Assembly: GCF_004345855.1 (NCBI RefSeq)
Contig: NZ_SLXN01000010.1
Location: 39,859-103,858, forward strand
Direction: 5' to 3'
DNA length: 64,000 nt
Source: Sphingomonas sp. BK235
GTDB lineage: Bacteria; Pseudomonadota; Alphaproteobacteria; Sphingomonadales; Sphingomonadaceae
Part shown: piece after piece, positions 54,033 to 61,362 of the stretch
Numbering within the stretch: position 1 is the first letter of the stretch
Layout of the letters: every line of letters starts with the position of its first letter
Made by a program: the position numbers and the translations under genes
Notes under the pieces: generated by a model
The model's database searches: none
Seen by the model: only the letters and a program-made list of their open reading frames with translations
What the model was told of the DNA's origin: nothing

Positions 54033-54227
54033 GCTTGCTCTACGCTGCCTCGTGGAAGATGATCCCGGGCATGTGGCGCTCGCCGGTGCGCACGATCATG
54101 CACCGGGACTGGCCACGACGCCGGAGTCCACATGTGGCAGAGGCTCGGGTTGGGAAAGCGGGCGTGAATGTCTGGTTCTCGATCCTCGACGTGAGCGGGA
54201 AGGGTCTACGACGCCGCGAGCCGACCA

Positions 54228-55130
54228 TCACCTCGGCGCAGCGCGCACTCCGGCTTGATGCGCGCCGATGCCGGCCAGGACCCCCGCCGCCGCCGCCAGC
54301 GTGGCATTATGCATCGGTGTGGCGGCGTCTCCGGCCGCCCATACGCCGTCCACGGAAGTGGCTCCCCACTGATCGATCTTGATGAAGGGGCCGGTCGGTC
54401 CATCCTCATGCTCGCACCCGAGCATGGCGGCGAGCGGAGTCGTCGGTGCCGTCCGGGGCGCCGTGAAGATCGCCGCGACGTTCAGTTCGCGCCCGTCTGC
54501 CAGGCGAACACCATCGAGTCCGGGTGCTTCGCCGAGCAGCGCGACGATGGGCGTGCGCTCGATCGCCACGCCCCGCGCGGCGAACGCCTGGAGCTCGGCC
54601 GGCTCGGGTTCGAACTCCCCCTGCGTGAAGTAGGTGGTCGGTCCCCAGTCCGGAATGAGCAATGCCTGGTGCGGCGACATGGGGTGCGCGGCCAACACGG
54701 CGAGCGGCAGGTCGCGCACTTCGTAGCCGTGGCAGTAGGGGCAATGCAGCACGCTCTCGCCCCAGCGCTCCCGCAGGCCCGGGATCGGCGGCAGCGTGTC
54801 CGTCACCCCCGTGGCCAGCACGAGACGACGGGCGCGCGCTTCGGCACCAGACGAGAGGCCGACAGCGAAGCCGTCGTCGATCCGCTCGACCACGCTGGCC
54901 TCACCTGTCCGGATCTCCACCGTGGGATAGCGTAGAAGCTGGGACCGAGCATCGCGCAGGATCGCGGTCGGAGGCCGGCCATCGTGCCCCAGCAAGCCAT
55001 GGGCTTCGTCGGCAAACCGGTTTCGCGGCAGCCCGGCATCGAGCAACAGGACCTTCCGCCTCGCCCGGGCAAGGTGCAAGGCAGCGGACAGGCCCGCGAA
55101 GCTGCCGCCGACCACGATCACGTCGTACAT
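54228..55130 (-). CDS. Thioredoxin-reductase-like FAD/NAD(P) oxidoreductase, 300 aa
   Basis: FAD-binding loop VVGGSFAGLSAALHLARARRKVLLLD, a CxxC pair (Cys130, Cys133 in HCPYCHGYE) and the C-terminal FAD motif DGVWAAGDAATPMHNATLAAAAG show a small TrxB-like flavoprotein. The NADPH-binding GxGxxG between them is poorly conserved (LAVLAAHPMSPH), so it may use a different electron donor. It is divergent from an Rrf2 regulator, an arrangement seen repeatedly in proteobacteria. Confidence 0.87.
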   Translation of the reverse strand: MYDVIVVGGSFAGLSAALHLARARRKVLLLDAGLPRNRFADEAHGLLGHDGRPPTAILRDARSQLLRYPTVEIRTGEASVVERIDDGFAVGLSSGAEARARRLVLATGVTDTLPPIPGLRERWGESVLHCPYCHGYEVRDLPLAVLAAHPMSPHQALLIPDWGPTTYFTQGEFEPEPAELQAFAARGVAIERTPIVALLGEAPGLDGVRLADGRELNVAAIFTAPRTAPTTPLAAMLGCEHEDGPTGPFIKIDQWGATSVDGVWAAGDAATPMHNATLAAAAGVLAGIGAHQAGVRAAPR

Positions 55131-55156
55131 TCCGACCCTTTCAGGACACCATGGAT

Positions 55157-55204
55157 GTTACATGACCTGTCGGATCCGCTTTTGCAACAATGAAAGTCAC
55201 ATGA
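55157..55204. promoter_or_regulatory. Pair of GTYACATGA repeats between oxidoreductase and Rrf2 genes
   Basis: GTTACATGA (55157-55165) and GTCACATGA (55196-55204) are direct copies 39 bp apart in the 102-bp divergent gap. They may be the Rrf2 operator. Confidence 0.4.
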
Positions 55205-55232
55205 TAGGGGGCGTCTCAGGAGGATCGTCGCT

Positions 55233-55703
55233 GTGGACGCCCGGCTGTCGAGAATGCTGCACCTGCTGATCCACATGGGGCGAATGGCTGGGCCGCTCAC
55301 GTCGCACGCCGCGGCCACGATGTTGCAGACGAATCCCGTGGTTGTCCGCCGAACGATGGCGGGTCTTCGCGACGCGGGCTACGTCCAGTCGGTCAAAGGG
55401 CACGGGGGCGGATGGTCGCTGACCCGGGATCTGGAGGACCTCACCATGCTCGACGTCCACCGAGCATTGGGAGAGAATCGTATCTTCGCGCTCGGACCCG
55501 CCGACCCGATGGCGACCTGCTTGGTCGAGCAAGCTGTCAACGCATCGCTGGAAGGTGCGCTGCGTGAAGCAGAAGCGCTTCTCCTGCGGCGCCTGGGGGA
55601 TGTCTCTCTCGCGAGCATCGCGTCCGATTTCGATCGGCGCGTCGCCGGTTTGTCGGATGATGACCTCATGAGACATAGCCACGCTCGGGCGCCGCATGAC
55701 TAA
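55233..55703 (+). CDS. Rrf2-family transcriptional regulator, 156 aa
   Basis: Winged helix MDARLSRMLHLLIHM...TSHAAATMLQTNPVVVRRTMAGLRDAGYVQSVKGHGGGWSL is the Rrf2 signature. The C-terminal half has only one Cys (TCLVEQ), so it lacks the three-Cys FeS site of IscR/NsrR; it may sense thiol oxidation through that Cys. The GTG start has AGGAGG about 9 nt upstream. It probably represses the divergent flavoprotein gene. Confidence 0.87.
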   Translation: MDARLSRMLHLLIHMGRMAGPLTSHAAATMLQTNPVVVRRTMAGLRDAGYVQSVKGHGGGWSLTRDLEDLTMLDVHRALGENRIFALGPADPMATCLVEQAVNASLEGALREAEALLLRRLGDVSLASIASDFDRRVAGLSDDDLMRHSHARAPHD

Positions 55704-55813
55704 ACGGCGGATCGCCGACAGGCCTCACTGGAGATTGCCTGGCGGCCGACCGCGACGGATCTGATCGTCAGCCTCGAGCGCCGCCCCCATAAGAGCCGAA
55801 TGCCTCATCGGTC

Positions 55814-55850
55814 GCGGCGCCGGGTGGTCCGGTGACCCGCCCGGCGCCGC
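55814..55850. terminator. Long hairpin between convergent Rrf2 and SDR genes
   Basis: GCGGCGCCGGG pairs perfectly with CCCGGCGCCGC (11 bp, 15-nt loop) in the 219-bp gap between two convergent genes. Confidence 0.6.
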
Positions 55851-55922
55851 TTCGGGTAGCGCGCGGCACCTGATATCTCGACAGCCGGTCGCTCGCGCCC
55901 AGCGTGCCACTCCGGCGGAGCT

Positions 55923-56663
55923 TCAGGTCAATGCGCCGCCATCCACCGTCAGCGTGGTGCCGGTGATCTGCCGCGCGGCGGGCGTGGCGAGGAAGGCGAC
56001 GGCCGCCGCCACGTCCTCCGGCTGACCATAGCGGCCCAACGGGATAAGACTGCGCTGAAAATCGGCATAGTCGCCGTCCTCGGGGTTCATGTCGGTCGCC
56101 GTCGACCCCGGCTGCACTGTGTTCACGGTGATGTCCCGCGGCCCCAGCTCCTGGGCCAGGCCTTGAGTATAGGACTGCAGCGCGGCCTTGGTCATGAAAT
56201 AGGCGGTACCCGGTGCCCCGACGATCCGCTCAGCGCCGGCCGAACCGATGTTGATGACGCGCGACCCGGCGTGGAAATGCGGGATCGCCGCCTTGGTCGC
56301 CAGCATCGGCCCGCGTACGTTCACCGCGAACAATGCATCGATGTCCTCCGCGCTGATCTCGGCGAGGTTGGCATAGCGTGCGATCGCGGCATTGTTGACG
56401 AGGATGTCGAGGCCGCCCAGCGCCTCGGCCGCTTCGCCGACCGAACGCTCTATGGCGGCCGGATCGGCACTGTCGGCCTGGATCGCGACCGCGTTCCGCC
56501 CCTTCTGCCGGATGGCATCGACGACCGCCTCGGCGCGCTCCGCCGACTTCTCATAGGTGATGGCGACGTCTGCGCCCTTGTCCGCGAGCGCGATCGCGAT
56601 CGCTGCCCCGATGCCGCGCGAGGCTCCCGTGACCAGCGCGAACTTCCCAACCAACTCGGTCAC
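55923..56663 (-). CDS. Short-chain dehydrogenase/reductase, 246 aa
   Basis: Cofactor loop TGASRGIG (12-19), NNAA (90-93), catalytic Ser141, Tyr155 and Lys159 (YFMTK), and C-terminal GTTLTVDGGALT make a complete classical SDR. The residues after the second beta strand (ITYEKSAERAE) favour NADP. Substrate unknown. Divergent from a TetR gene with two shared operator-like repeats. Confidence 0.9.
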   Translation of the reverse strand: MTELVGKFALVTGASRGIGAAIAIALADKGADVAITYEKSAERAEAVVDAIRQKGRNAVAIQADSADPAAIERSVGEAAEALGGLDILVNNAAIARYANLAEISAEDIDALFAVNVRGPMLATKAAIPHFHAGSRVINIGSAGAERIVGAPGTAYFMTKAALQSYTQGLAQELGPRDITVNTVQPGSTATDMNPEDGDYADFQRSLIPLGRYGQPEDVAAAVAFLATPAARQITGTTLTVDGGALT

Positions 56664-56674
56664 TGTCCGAACCT

Positions 56675-56756
56675 TTCTGTATCGATCAACACAGAATAGG
56701 TGGGCGCGTTGAGTTCGGCTGTCAAACGAATTATATGTCGATCGATGCAGAATAGG
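56675..56756. promoter_or_regulatory. Operator-like repeats in the SDR/TetR divergent promoter
   Basis: TTCTGT (56675-56680), 10 nt, ACAGAA (56691-56696) forms an inverted repeat. A second copy of the right part, TCGATC with CAGAATAGG (56738-56756), overlaps the TetR ATG. Both copies share ATCGATC/GTCGATC and end in CAGAATAGG, as expected of sites for the adjacent TetR protein. Confidence 0.55.
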
Positions 56757-57386
56757 ACGGATCAGGAGCGGAGCTGTACGGCGAGTGCGCCTGCGCGCGG
56801 TCGGCCGCGGGCGTTCGATCGGGATGCGGCGCTTGCTGCCGCGATGCAGCTTTTCTGGCGCAAGGGGTATTCGGCGACCTCGATCGCCGACCTCACCGCG
56901 GCGATGGGGATCGGCTCACCCAGCCTCTACGCGGCCTTCGGATCGAAGGAGGCGCTCTATGCCGAAGCGCTCGACTTCTACGTGACCGAGCATGAGGCGA
57001 TCGCCTGGGGCGGCTTCACGTCCGCCGCGACCGCGCGCGGCGCCGTCGAGCGCTTCCTCTTCGACTCGGCGGCCGGGCTGAGCGCGACGACGAACGGCTG
57101 CATGGTCACCTTGTCTGCCGTCGGCGGGGAGGGGCATGATGAACTCGGTGCGCGTGTCCGTGCGGCCCGCGCGCACGGGTTCGAGAAGATCAAGGCGCGC
57201 ATCGTTCGCGGGCAGGGCGAAGGCGAGATCCCCGCGTCCGTCGACGGTCATGCTTTGGCCCGCTTCGTCCAATGTGTTCAGAACGGCATGTCGATCCTGG
57301 CTCGCGATGGCGCCACGCGGGCCGAACTCAACGATGTTGCCGAGACCGCGCTGCTGGGCTGGGACGAGCGGGTTGCGCCTGACTGA
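56745..57386 (+). CDS. TetR-family repressor, 213 aa
   Basis: HTH at about residues 20-60 (DRDAALAAAMQLFWRKGYSATSIADLTAAMGIGSPSLYAAFGSKEALYAEAL) is typical TetR. The C-terminal ligand domain contains NGCMVTLSAVGGEGHDEL. ATG at 56745 lies inside an operator-like repeat, which suggests autorepression by blocking its own start region. A GTG at 56700 would give 15 more residues but would remove the operators from the promoter. Likely controls the divergent SDR. Confidence 0.87.
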   Translation: MQNRTDQERSCTASAPARGRPRAFDRDAALAAAMQLFWRKGYSATSIADLTAAMGIGSPSLYAAFGSKEALYAEALDFYVTEHEAIAWGGFTSAATARGAVERFLFDSAAGLSATTNGCMVTLSAVGGEGHDELGARVRAARAHGFEKIKARIVRGQGEGEIPASVDGHALARFVQCVQNGMSILARDGATRAELNDVAETALLGWDERVAPD

Positions 57387-57604
57387 AGCGGTTGCCCGAC
57401 GGCAGACCGGAGCAGGTGGACGACTTACCGTTCAACAGAGCGGCGGCGCGCACCAGAGGGCGCGCGAGAATGACCGGCAAGAAGCCGCCAGTATCCGCTC
57501 GGACGATACCGCCGCAGGACGCTCGGCCAGCATGTCAGCCTGGCCGTTATCGGCAGCGATCCTGGACATGGTTGCTCCGATGGTCGAGCCAGGCATCGAG
57601 CGAG

Positions 57605-57739
57605 CTGCCATTCCGGCCAGCGCGCCACGTCGATAGGCGCCTGCCACACCGCCGCGAGCGGGGCGGCGATCAGCGAGCGGCGCCGGGACATCACCGGCGC
57701 GCTCGCGTCGATCCGGGGCGGCATCTCGATCATCTCCAC
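57605..57739 (-). pseudogene. Remnant of an SRPBCC-family gene
   Basis: About 45 codons (APVMSRRRSLIAAPLAAVWQAPIDVARWPEWQ) match the start of SRPBCC/polyketide-cyclase-like proteins (ligand-binding START fold). The sequence then becomes unrecognisable, while a full member has ~140 aa. It starts 22 nt after the stop of the oxidoreductase remnant, so the two were an operon. Confidence 0.55.
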
Positions 57740-57761
57740 GATTTCCGCACCAGTTCTTGGA

Positions 57762-57895
57762 TCAGGGTTGTGCGACCTGAACCAGCATCTTGCCGAAACT
57801 CTTCCCTTTCAGCTGCGCGATGAGCGCGGCGGGCGCGTTGCGCAGATCCTTCACGATATGCTCGCGGTGCCGCAGCCGGCCCTCGACGACCCACA
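57762..57895 (-). pseudogene. C-terminal remnant of an MDR-type NADP-dependent oxidoreductase
   Basis: The last ~43 codons (VVEGRLRHREHIVKDLRNAPAALIAQLKGKSFGKMLVQV, then stop) are the conserved C-terminus of the CurA/leukotriene-B4-dehydrogenase group. The 5' ~300 codons are missing: at about 57896 the sequence changes to a TonB receptor on the other strand. Confidence 0.65.
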
Positions 57896-57910
57896 CGAAC
57901 CTGAAGCATC

Positions 57911-58728
57911 GTCCGTTCTCGGCGTCGCTGGGGGCAACGTGGAATCGTCAGGCGGGTTATGCCGTGGCATTGGCGATCGCCCATACGGAGCGTGGCCCCA
58001 GCGTACGGGAGCTTTTCGCCAACGGGATGAACCTGGCGACCAACAGCTATGAGCTGGGCCTGACGCAATCGCCCGCCGACTTTCTCTGGGATGACTTCCC
58101 GGTCCCATTCGCGCCGAGCGCGCCGGACCTGATGGAAAGGACCAATTCCGTCAACCTGACGCTGCGACGCTCAAGAGGTCCGCTGGAGATGGAGATCGGA
58201 TTGTTCTACCAGAAGATCAGCGATTACATCTACGCGCGTCTTATCCAGAGCAACACGGAGACGGGTGTTCGTGCCAACATGTTGGCCTATACGGCGGCTG
58301 ACGTCGAATTCAGGGGGATCGACGGACAGGCGAGCCTTCAGCTCAACCGGGCGTCGCGGCTGACCGTGTTCGGCGACTATGTCGACACCGAGATCGAGCG
58401 AAACAGCGACAATCTGCCGCGTATCTCGCCCGGTCGCTTAGGTGGTCGATATGAACACATCGTCGACGCCTTCTCCGGTGACCTCGAATATTATCACACC
58501 TTCAAGCAGGACAAGGTCGCGTCCTACGAGACCGCGACACCGGGCTATGACATGCTGAACGCGACGCTGAGTTACAGGTTCGATCTGGCGCCGAGGAGAA
58601 CGGTCGAGCTCTATGTTCGCGGCAACAACCTGCTTGATCAATTGGCGTTCGTCCACACCTCGTTCGTCAGGGATCAGACACCGCTACGCGGGCGCAACCT
58701 GGTCCTGGGCATGCGACACGCCTTCTGA
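57911..58728 (+). pseudogene. C-terminal remnant of a TonB-dependent receptor, ~272 codons
   Basis: From SASLGATWNRQAGYAVALAIAHTERGPSVRELFANG to the aromatic end GRNLVLGMRHAF this is the last ~270 residues of a ZnuD-like TonB receptor barrel. Plug, signal peptide and half the barrel are absent. The frame is open to 57790 but that part is the antisense of the oxidoreductase remnant. It cannot form a transport channel. Confidence 0.75.
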
Positions 58729-58825
58729 CGCCCCGCGATCCAGGCTGCCAGTCGGCGCCGCCGGCTGGCCGACCCAGCGGCAACGGTGTACGGCCGTCAT
58801 CGGGGCGCGCGGAGGTATGGGCCTG

Positions 58826-59638
58826 ATGGGTACGTATCGGGAAGAGGCATGCGCCGCCATTCCGGTGCCACCGGCCATGTCCTCGCTCCTTCGCGGGTAC
58901 GCATGGGCGCGCGATCGGATCGGCGAATCAGGCGGGGCGGTGTATCGGCTGCATGGCAGAGCCGGCGCGCCTGACCTCTTCCTCAAGCATGGCCGAGGCC
59001 CGGTGGCCGGCGATGTCGCCGACGAGATGGTCAGGTTGCGCTGGTTGGCGCGGCATATCCCCGTGCCGGCCGTGCAGCGTTTCGTGCTGGACCCGGACGA
59101 GGCCTGGTTGTTGATGACCGCACTGCCCGGACAGACCGCCTACCAGCTGCTGGAGGCGGGTTCGCATCACCACAGCGCGGTCGTCGATGCGCTGGCGAGC
59201 CTCGCACGGCGCTTCCATGCGATCCCACTCGGCGCCTGTCCCTTCACCAGCGATCACGCCCATCGCCTCACGCAGGCGCGCGCCCGCATCGACGCGGGAT
59301 GGGTCGAGGAGGATGATTTCGACGACGAGCGCGAAGGCTGGACGTCGGAACAGGTGTGGGAAGCGATGCAGCGCCTGCTGCCGATCTCGCCGGACCTCGT
59401 CGTTACCCACGGCGATCTCTCGCTCGACAACATCCTGCTGCGCGATGGCGAGGTGGTCGGCTGCATCGACGTCGGCAGGACCGGCATCGCCGACCGTTAC
59501 CAGGATCTCGCGATCGTTTGGAGCAATCTCAGGGAGTTCGACCCCTGTCTGTCGCGCCGCTTCCTTGAGCGGTACGGCATCGACCATCCCGACGAGCGCA
59601 AGCTCCAGTTCCACCTGCTACTCGACGAGATGTTCTGA
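58826..59638 (+). CDS. APH(3')-like aminoglycoside phosphotransferase, 270 aa
   Basis: The whole chain aligns with APH(3') kinases: YAWARDRIGESGGAVYRL (nucleotide loop), Lys54 in LFLKHG, Brenner motif HGDLSLDN (195-202, catalytic Asp197), IDVGRTGIADRYQDLAI (Mg-binding Asp215) and C-terminal LLLDEMF, as in APH(3')-II. It would phosphorylate the 3'-OH of kanamycin/neomycin-type drugs. ATG at 58826 has GGAGG 10 nt upstream; ATG at 58817 is too close to it. No mobile element is visible around it, but it abuts a deletion scar. Confidence 0.85.
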   Translation: MGTYREEACAAIPVPPAMSSLLRGYAWARDRIGESGGAVYRLHGRAGAPDLFLKHGRGPVAGDVADEMVRLRWLARHIPVPAVQRFVLDPDEAWLLMTALPGQTAYQLLEAGSHHHSAVVDALASLARRFHAIPLGACPFTSDHAHRLTQARARIDAGWVEEDDFDDEREGWTSEQVWEAMQRLLPISPDLVVTHGDLSLDNILLRDGEVVGCIDVGRTGIADRYQDLAIVWSNLREFDPCLSRRFLERYGIDHPDERKLQFHLLLDEMF

Positions 59639-59723
59639 CCAGGAGCGGGTTCGATCGGTCAGCCTGGCAGGAAACAGGTGCCGCCGGGCTCCCCCTGAGC
59701 CGCGCGGAGTGCGGCAGGCCCCC

Positions 59724-60173
59724 TCACAGCGTCCCACCCTCGGCGAGGGTCTTGAGCTGATCGGCCATCGCGCCCCAGCCCGCGTCGAAACCCATGATGC
59801 GATGCTGTTCGGCGGCCTCGTCGGTCCAGTGCCGCGCGGTGGCGGTGAAGCGCGTGCCGGCACCGTCCGACGCGATCTCGAACAGCCCGACCATGAACGG
59901 TCCGCTCGGCTGCCAGTCGCCGGTGAAGGCGTCGGAGAAGACGAAGCGACGGCCGGGCGCGACGTCCAGGATCACGCCCTCGTTGAGCATCTCCTCGCCG
60001 TCGGGGCCATGCATCACCACCAGGCTGCGGCCGCCGGGGCGCCATTCGATCTGACGCGCCTCGGCGCGCCAGGGGCGAGGACAGAACCACTCCTCGAAGC
60101 GGTCCATCATCGTCTCCCACACATGCGTGACGGGCGCCTCGATATGGCGGTGGACGCTCAGTTCGCGGTTCAT
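59724..60173 (-). CDS. SRPBCC/AHSA1-like protein, 149 aa
   Basis: LSVHRHIEAPVTHVWETMMDRFEEWFCP, GGRSLVVMHGPDGEEMLNEGVILDVAPGRRFVFSDAF and the C-terminal helix GWGAMADQLKTLAEG fit the AHSA1 (activator of Hsp90 ATPase-like) START-fold family. Soluble; ligand unknown. AAGGAG about 9 nt before the ATG. It starts 4 nt after the stop of the upstream gene, forming a three-gene operon. Confidence 0.85.
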   Translation of the reverse strand: MNRELSVHRHIEAPVTHVWETMMDRFEEWFCPRPWRAEARQIEWRPGGRSLVVMHGPDGEEMLNEGVILDVAPGRRFVFSDAFTGDWQPSGPFMVGLFEIASDGAGTRFTATARHWTDEAAEQHRIMGFDAGWGAMADQLKTLAEGGTL

Positions 60174-60177
60174 GCTC

Positions 60178-60741
60178 TCACTCCTTCGCAGGGCAGGGTG
60201 ACGTCGCGCTCGCGGTGTCGCACAGCGGCGCGCGCGGGTCCGGGTCGGCGACGATGCCGGTGAGGATATCGCCCGCCTTCAGGAGCGCGTTGCCGCCCTT
60301 CATCAGCAGACCACCGATCCCGAAGGTGACGACCCCGATCACGAGTCCAGCCGTATTCGCTTTCCCCTCGACCGCCTGCGCTCCCGTCAGCCGAAGCGAT
60401 CCGCCGGGCAGCTCCACGTGAGACAGCCTGGCGGTCAATCGACCGCGGTTGCCCGCCACCCCGGTTCCCGCGGCGGACACGATCTCGCCCCAGGCCGTGG
60501 CGCCCACCGGCACCGCCACGACGCCCCCGACGAGAACGGCCTGGTTGACCCTCAGCCGAAAGCGGTCGCCCAGCCGCGCCGTGCGGCTGCTGACCTCCTT
60601 GGTGACCATGAGCGTGACCGGGGTGCCGGGAGGGACGCCCGTTATCATCGCCTCCTGCGCGCGCGCGCCGGCGCACAGGGACACTGCCGCCGCCAGCGTC
60701 AGCGCTGCGCGCGCGAGGCGCACGACGGTGGCTGCGCTCAC
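60178..60741 (-). CDS. Secreted hypothetical protein with glycine-rich membrane-like stretch, 187 aa
   Basis: Signal peptide (ARAALTLAAAVSLCAGARAQ) is followed by a beta-rich domain (GTPVTLMVTKEVSSRTARLGDRFRLRVNQAVLVGGVVAVPVGATAWGEIVSA) and a hydrophobic Gly-rich segment (TAGLVIGVVTFGIGGLLMKGGNALL). Two C-terminal Cys (LCDTASATSPC) could form a disulfide. The start is GTG at 60741, overlapping the upstream stop by 4 nt (GTGA). No family recognised with confidence. Confidence 0.7.
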   Translation of the reverse strand: MSAATVVRLARAALTLAAAVSLCAGARAQEAMITGVPPGTPVTLMVTKEVSSRTARLGDRFRLRVNQAVLVGGVVAVPVGATAWGEIVSAAGTGVAGNRGRLTARLSHVELPGGSLRLTGAQAVEGKANTAGLVIGVVTFGIGGLLMKGGNALLKAGDILTGIVADPDPRAPLCDTASATSPCPAKE

Positions 60742-61148
60742 TTGGCGGCGGGAGCCGCCGGCGACGCTTCGCCGGGGGCGAGGAACTTGACCGCGGTGCC
60801 CGTGGCGTTCGCCTTGCCCCAACTGAAGGCCGTCACGTGTGCATCGCCGTATTTGGCGTTGATCACCGCGTCGGCGCCGAGCTTGCGGCCGCGCTCCCAC
60901 AGCTCCTTGTAGATCTTCTCCTGCGACGGCGACTTGCTGAACACGGTTGCCTTTCTGACCCCGGCCTTCACCTCGCCGAGCACGCGATAGGGCTTGTCGG
61001 TGAGATCGTAGGGGAACACCGGCACGCCGACATCCGGGTTGACGAAAGGCGCGCTTGCCGCCGGCGCCGTGGCGGTCGTGGCCTGCTGCGCCATGGCACC
61101 GGACGCCAGGAACAGTCCGCCGAGAACGGCAGTCGAGAAGGTCTTCAT
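60738..61148 (-). CDS. Secreted YbjQ-like hypothetical protein, 136 aa
   Basis: Signal peptide (KTFSTAVLGGLFLASGAMAQ) and a mature domain PYRVLGEVKAGVRKATVFSKSPSQEKIYKELWERGRKLGADAVINAKYGD. The GADAVINAKYG helix-strand pattern resembles heavy-metal-binding YbjQ/DUF74-like folds. First gene of a three-gene operon with the next secreted protein and the SRPBCC gene. Function unknown. Confidence 0.7.
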   Translation of the reverse strand: MKTFSTAVLGGLFLASGAMAQQATTATAPAASAPFVNPDVGVPVFPYDLTDKPYRVLGEVKAGVRKATVFSKSPSQEKIYKELWERGRKLGADAVINAKYGDAHVTAFSWGKANATGTAVKFLAPGEASPAAPAAK

Positions 61149-61362
61149 CGCTTTCCCCCCACGTGACGAAAGCCCCCGCGGCCGTCACGCCGACGCGACT
61201 ATGTCGCGCATGCGGGAGCGCGGCAACAGCGGTCTGCGACCACCCGCGTCGCGTCGTCTGCGGCGCACCTGCGCGCTCCTCGCGACGCCGCGCCCCGGCG
61301 GGGGGCCTGAAACTTCGTTCCTCCCGAGCGTTGAGCGAGCAACAGTTCGAAAGGGAACGGCA

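Noticed and set aside
57790..58728. A 312-aa protein starting at 57790
   Set aside because: The first ~40 codons are antisense to the oxidoreductase remnant; only the TonB receptor C-terminus is real, so it is called a pseudogene.
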